Shown piece after piece: positions 32,756-34,104 of a stretch of DNA of 34,104 nt (its first letter is position 1; each line of letters opens with the position of its first letter). This stretch comes from Acidobacteriota bacterium. GTDB taxonomy: Bacteria > Acidobacteriota > UBA4820 > DSQY01. The notes under the pieces are model-generated. The model was not told the DNA's origin. It saw only the letters and a program-made list of their open reading frames with translations, and ran no database searches. The stretch is taken from positions 1 to 34,104 of the forward strand of contig JBFMHB010000034.1 of assembly GCA_040752915.1 (NCBI GenBank). The letters are read 5' to 3'. The translations under genes were made by a program, and so were the position numbers.

Positions 32756-32870
32756 CCGTGAGCGCCCATGGTGCCGCCGCGCTTTCGCTCGCCGGCCTAT
32801 CCGGCGATCCGGGGCTTCTGATTGGCCGCAGGACGCCCCGAGAATCGGCCGCGCGCACGGGCGCTCACGG
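32756..32870. ncRNA. Candidate multibranched structured element
   Basis: Outer stem: CCGTGAGCGCCC (32756-32767) pairs perfectly with GGGCGCTCACGG (32859-32870), 12 bp with 91 bases between. It can extend by GTGC/GCAC and GCGC/GCGC. Inside are a 7-bp hairpin TCGCCGG/CCGGCGA with loop CCTAT and a CGGGGC/GCCCCG stem. This is the layout of a folded RNA of about 115 bases. Strand is undetermined, and no known RNA family is recognised. Confidence 0.4.
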
Positions 32871-33176
32871 AAAGGGGTTGTGAGGTTATGGAGGCAAGGA
32901 CGACGGGAGCCTGCCGGTCCGGCCCGAAGCGGATAGTCTTGTGTACGGGCGGTCGTCTCATGATCGGCTCCCTCCGGCGGTTCTGCCCGCCTTAGGACCA
33001 TCATCGGACGCCGACCCTCGGTCTTCCAGGAATTTGGGACGAACCGTCCGTTCCGGAGGACCAGGGCACCTGCGGCGGTGGCGGCGTCCCCGGAGCCGGA
33101 TGGCACCCGGCCTGTCAGGGCGCCGTCATCCGGCTGCCGGAGGGCGATTGCGGGCCTTTTGGAGGGGAAAAAGACG
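32871..33176. other. Intergenic stretch with no gene seen
   Basis: About 300 bases between the structured element and the terminator of the TonB-dependent receptor gene. Open frames cross it on both strands but lack ribosome sites and family features. Confidence 0.5.
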
Positions 33177-33203
33177 AGGAGCCCCGGCATGGCCGGGGCT
33201 CCT
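33177..33203 (-). terminator. Rho-independent terminator of the TonB-dependent receptor gene
   Basis: A perfect 12-bp stem, AGGAGCCCCGGC (33177-33188) with GCCGGGGCTCCT (33192-33203), loop ATG. Read on the minus strand it is followed by CGTC and five T. It lies 28 bases past the receptor gene stop. Confidence 0.85.
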
Positions 33204-33230
33204 TTGTGAAGAGGAAGCGTGGGAGAGAGG

Positions 33231-34104
33231 TCAGAAGGTCCAGCGGATGGCAAGGCGGATCCGGCGAGCCACCTGGTGGCCGGTTTCCTTGCCAAAGTAG
33301 GGATAGGTTTGATTGGCGCCGACGTCGTGGTTGTTCCAGGTCTGTTCCACCGCCGTGGTGCGCTGTTCGTTGGTCACGTTGAAGATGTCGGCGCGCAGGG
33401 CCAGGTTGGACTTCCAGAGCTTGAAGGTGTACTGGGCGCCCAGGTCGATCTGCCAGGTGTTCGGCGTGCGGCCCGCGGTGCCGCGGGGGGCGCAGAAGCC
33501 CTCGTCGGTGCCGTAGAGGTCGTCGGCGCCGAGCTTGGAGATGGGCGTTCCGCTCTGGAGGGTGAAGGAGCCGGAGAGCTCGAGGGGGATGTTCTCGAAG
33601 AAGTACCCGCCGTACACCTTCAGGACGTGCGTGCGGTCGTTGGGCAGGAGACCCGACGCGTTGACCAGCAGCTGGGGCAGGTCGTACTTGGAGGTGATGT
33701 TGGGGTCGAGCTGGCCGTTGTCGTTGGAGAAGAGACCCTCGTAGTTGCCCTTCAGGCGGCTGAGCACGTAGGAGCCCTGCAGCATCCAGTGGTTGGAGAA
33801 GCGCTTGTCGGCAGTCAGCTCGAGGGCCTTGTAGATGCGCGTGGGCTTCGGGAACGTGTAGTTGGACACCGTCGTGACGCCGTTCTCCGTCCGCGGCAGG
33901 GGCTGGAAGATGCCTCCCCACTTGTCGGGGTTCGTCACGATGTAGGTCAGGCCGCCGTCGAGGGAGATGTCCTCGATGGCCCGGCCCAGGGTCCGGTAGA
34001 TGGCCCGGGCGCCCACCGAGAAGTCGGGGCGCACTTCGTACTGGAAGCCGAGGATCGTTTCGTTGTTGTAGGAGCCCTTCAGGCTGCCGCCGTTGGGGCC
34101 GCCC
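33231..34104 (-). CDS. TonB-dependent receptor, Oar-like (3' part; runs off the window)
   Basis: The last about 290 residues of an outer-membrane beta-barrel. The frame is open to the window edge, and the earlier part (N-terminal plug domain, signal peptide) lies outside. Seen: alternating beta strands with Y-N-N-E-T-I-L-G-F-Q-Y-E, W-M-L-Q-G-S-Y-V-L-S-R-L-K-G-N-Y-E-G-L-F (typical of Oar-like proteins), N-D-R-T-H-V-L-K-V-Y-G-G-Y near the last third, L-R-A-D-I-F-N-V-T-N, and an aromatic C-terminal end W-T-F, the usual signal for barrel insertion. Such proteins import or export large substrates, and Oar-like types are abundant in Acidobacteriota. The substrate is unknown. Its own terminator follows. 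Confidence 0.9.
   Translation of the reverse strand, partial: GGPNGGSLKGSYNNETILGFQYEVRPDFSVGARAIYRTLGRAIEDISLDGGLTYIVTNPDKWGGIFQPLPRTENGVTTVSNYTFPKPTRIYKALELTADKRFSNHWMLQGSYVLSRLKGNYEGLFSNDNGQLDPNITSKYDLPQLLVNASGLLPNDRTHVLKVYGGYFFENIPLELSGSFTLQSGTPISKLGADDLYGTDEGFCAPRGTAGRTPNTWQIDLGAQYTFKLWKSNLALRADIFNVTNEQRTTAVEQTWNNHDVGANQTYPYFGKETGHQVARRIRLAIRWTF

Noticed and set aside
32744-33295. 183-codon minus-strand frame over the intergenic region after the LytTR gene
   Set aside because: It has no ribosome site or family features, runs through the receptor terminator and the folded element, and overlaps the receptor gene end.

Overview
The window is high-GC bacterial chromosome. A run of conserved housekeeping genes (yceH, folA, ettA, an RlmI-type methyltransferase, an archaeal/eukaryote-type proS, gltX, ygfZ, class II photolyase, A-type Fe-S carrier, ftcD) is interleaved with secreted proteins: a beta-helix protein with a D-x-GAYE tail, an Ig-domain protein, a fasciclin protein and an Oar-like TonB-dependent receptor. 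That combination suggests an Acidobacteriota-like bacterium with an outer membrane. The phylum is an inference from gene types, since there is no rRNA here. I found no rRNA, tRNA, CRISPR array, transposase, integrase or phage gene.

Layout. Positions 1-4000 hold yceH-folA and a secreted protein set among three direct copies of a modular, hairpin-rich repeat that ends in AAATCCC-type heptamers; two copies also carry a REP-like palindrome. Positions 3986-6401 hold two secreted proteins separated by a strong terminator. Positions 6411-11258 (minus) are a translation block: ettA, rlmI-like, proS. Positions 11588-13974 (plus) hold a saccharopine-dehydrogenase-family enzyme and ygfZ. They converge on a minus-strand pair, methyltransferase then photolyase, joined by a GTGA overlap. 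A divergent Fe-S carrier gene follows, then a tandemly duplicated two-hairpin element. Next come a two-lobed TPR/aspartyl protease (minus), gltX and ftcD (plus).

Positions 21953-30431 (minus) form one long, tightly spaced series: small TPR protein, secreted ankyrin/metallo-beta-lactamase fusion, serine hydrolase, carboxymuconolactone-decarboxylase-like protein, truncated CPBP-type membrane protein, NTF2-like protein, a previously hidden 58-codon ORF, methyltransferase, LolA-like protein and metallo-beta-lactamase hydrolase. Several neighbours overlap by 4 to 11 bases, and the series looks like accessory material. Positions 30743-32667 (plus) encode a LytS-type kinase and LytTR regulator with an ATGA overlap. 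A structured intergenic region follows, then the 3' part of the TonB-dependent receptor.

The points most worth checking are the mosaic repeat family, the duplicated hairpin unit after the Fe-S carrier, the multibranched structure after the LytTR gene, the doubly overlapping 58-codon ORF, the zinc-finger-like insertion in FtcD, and the secreted ankyrin-hydrolase fusion. I do not see one clear new multi-gene system. Family calls come from motifs read by eye; no alignment or database search was run.
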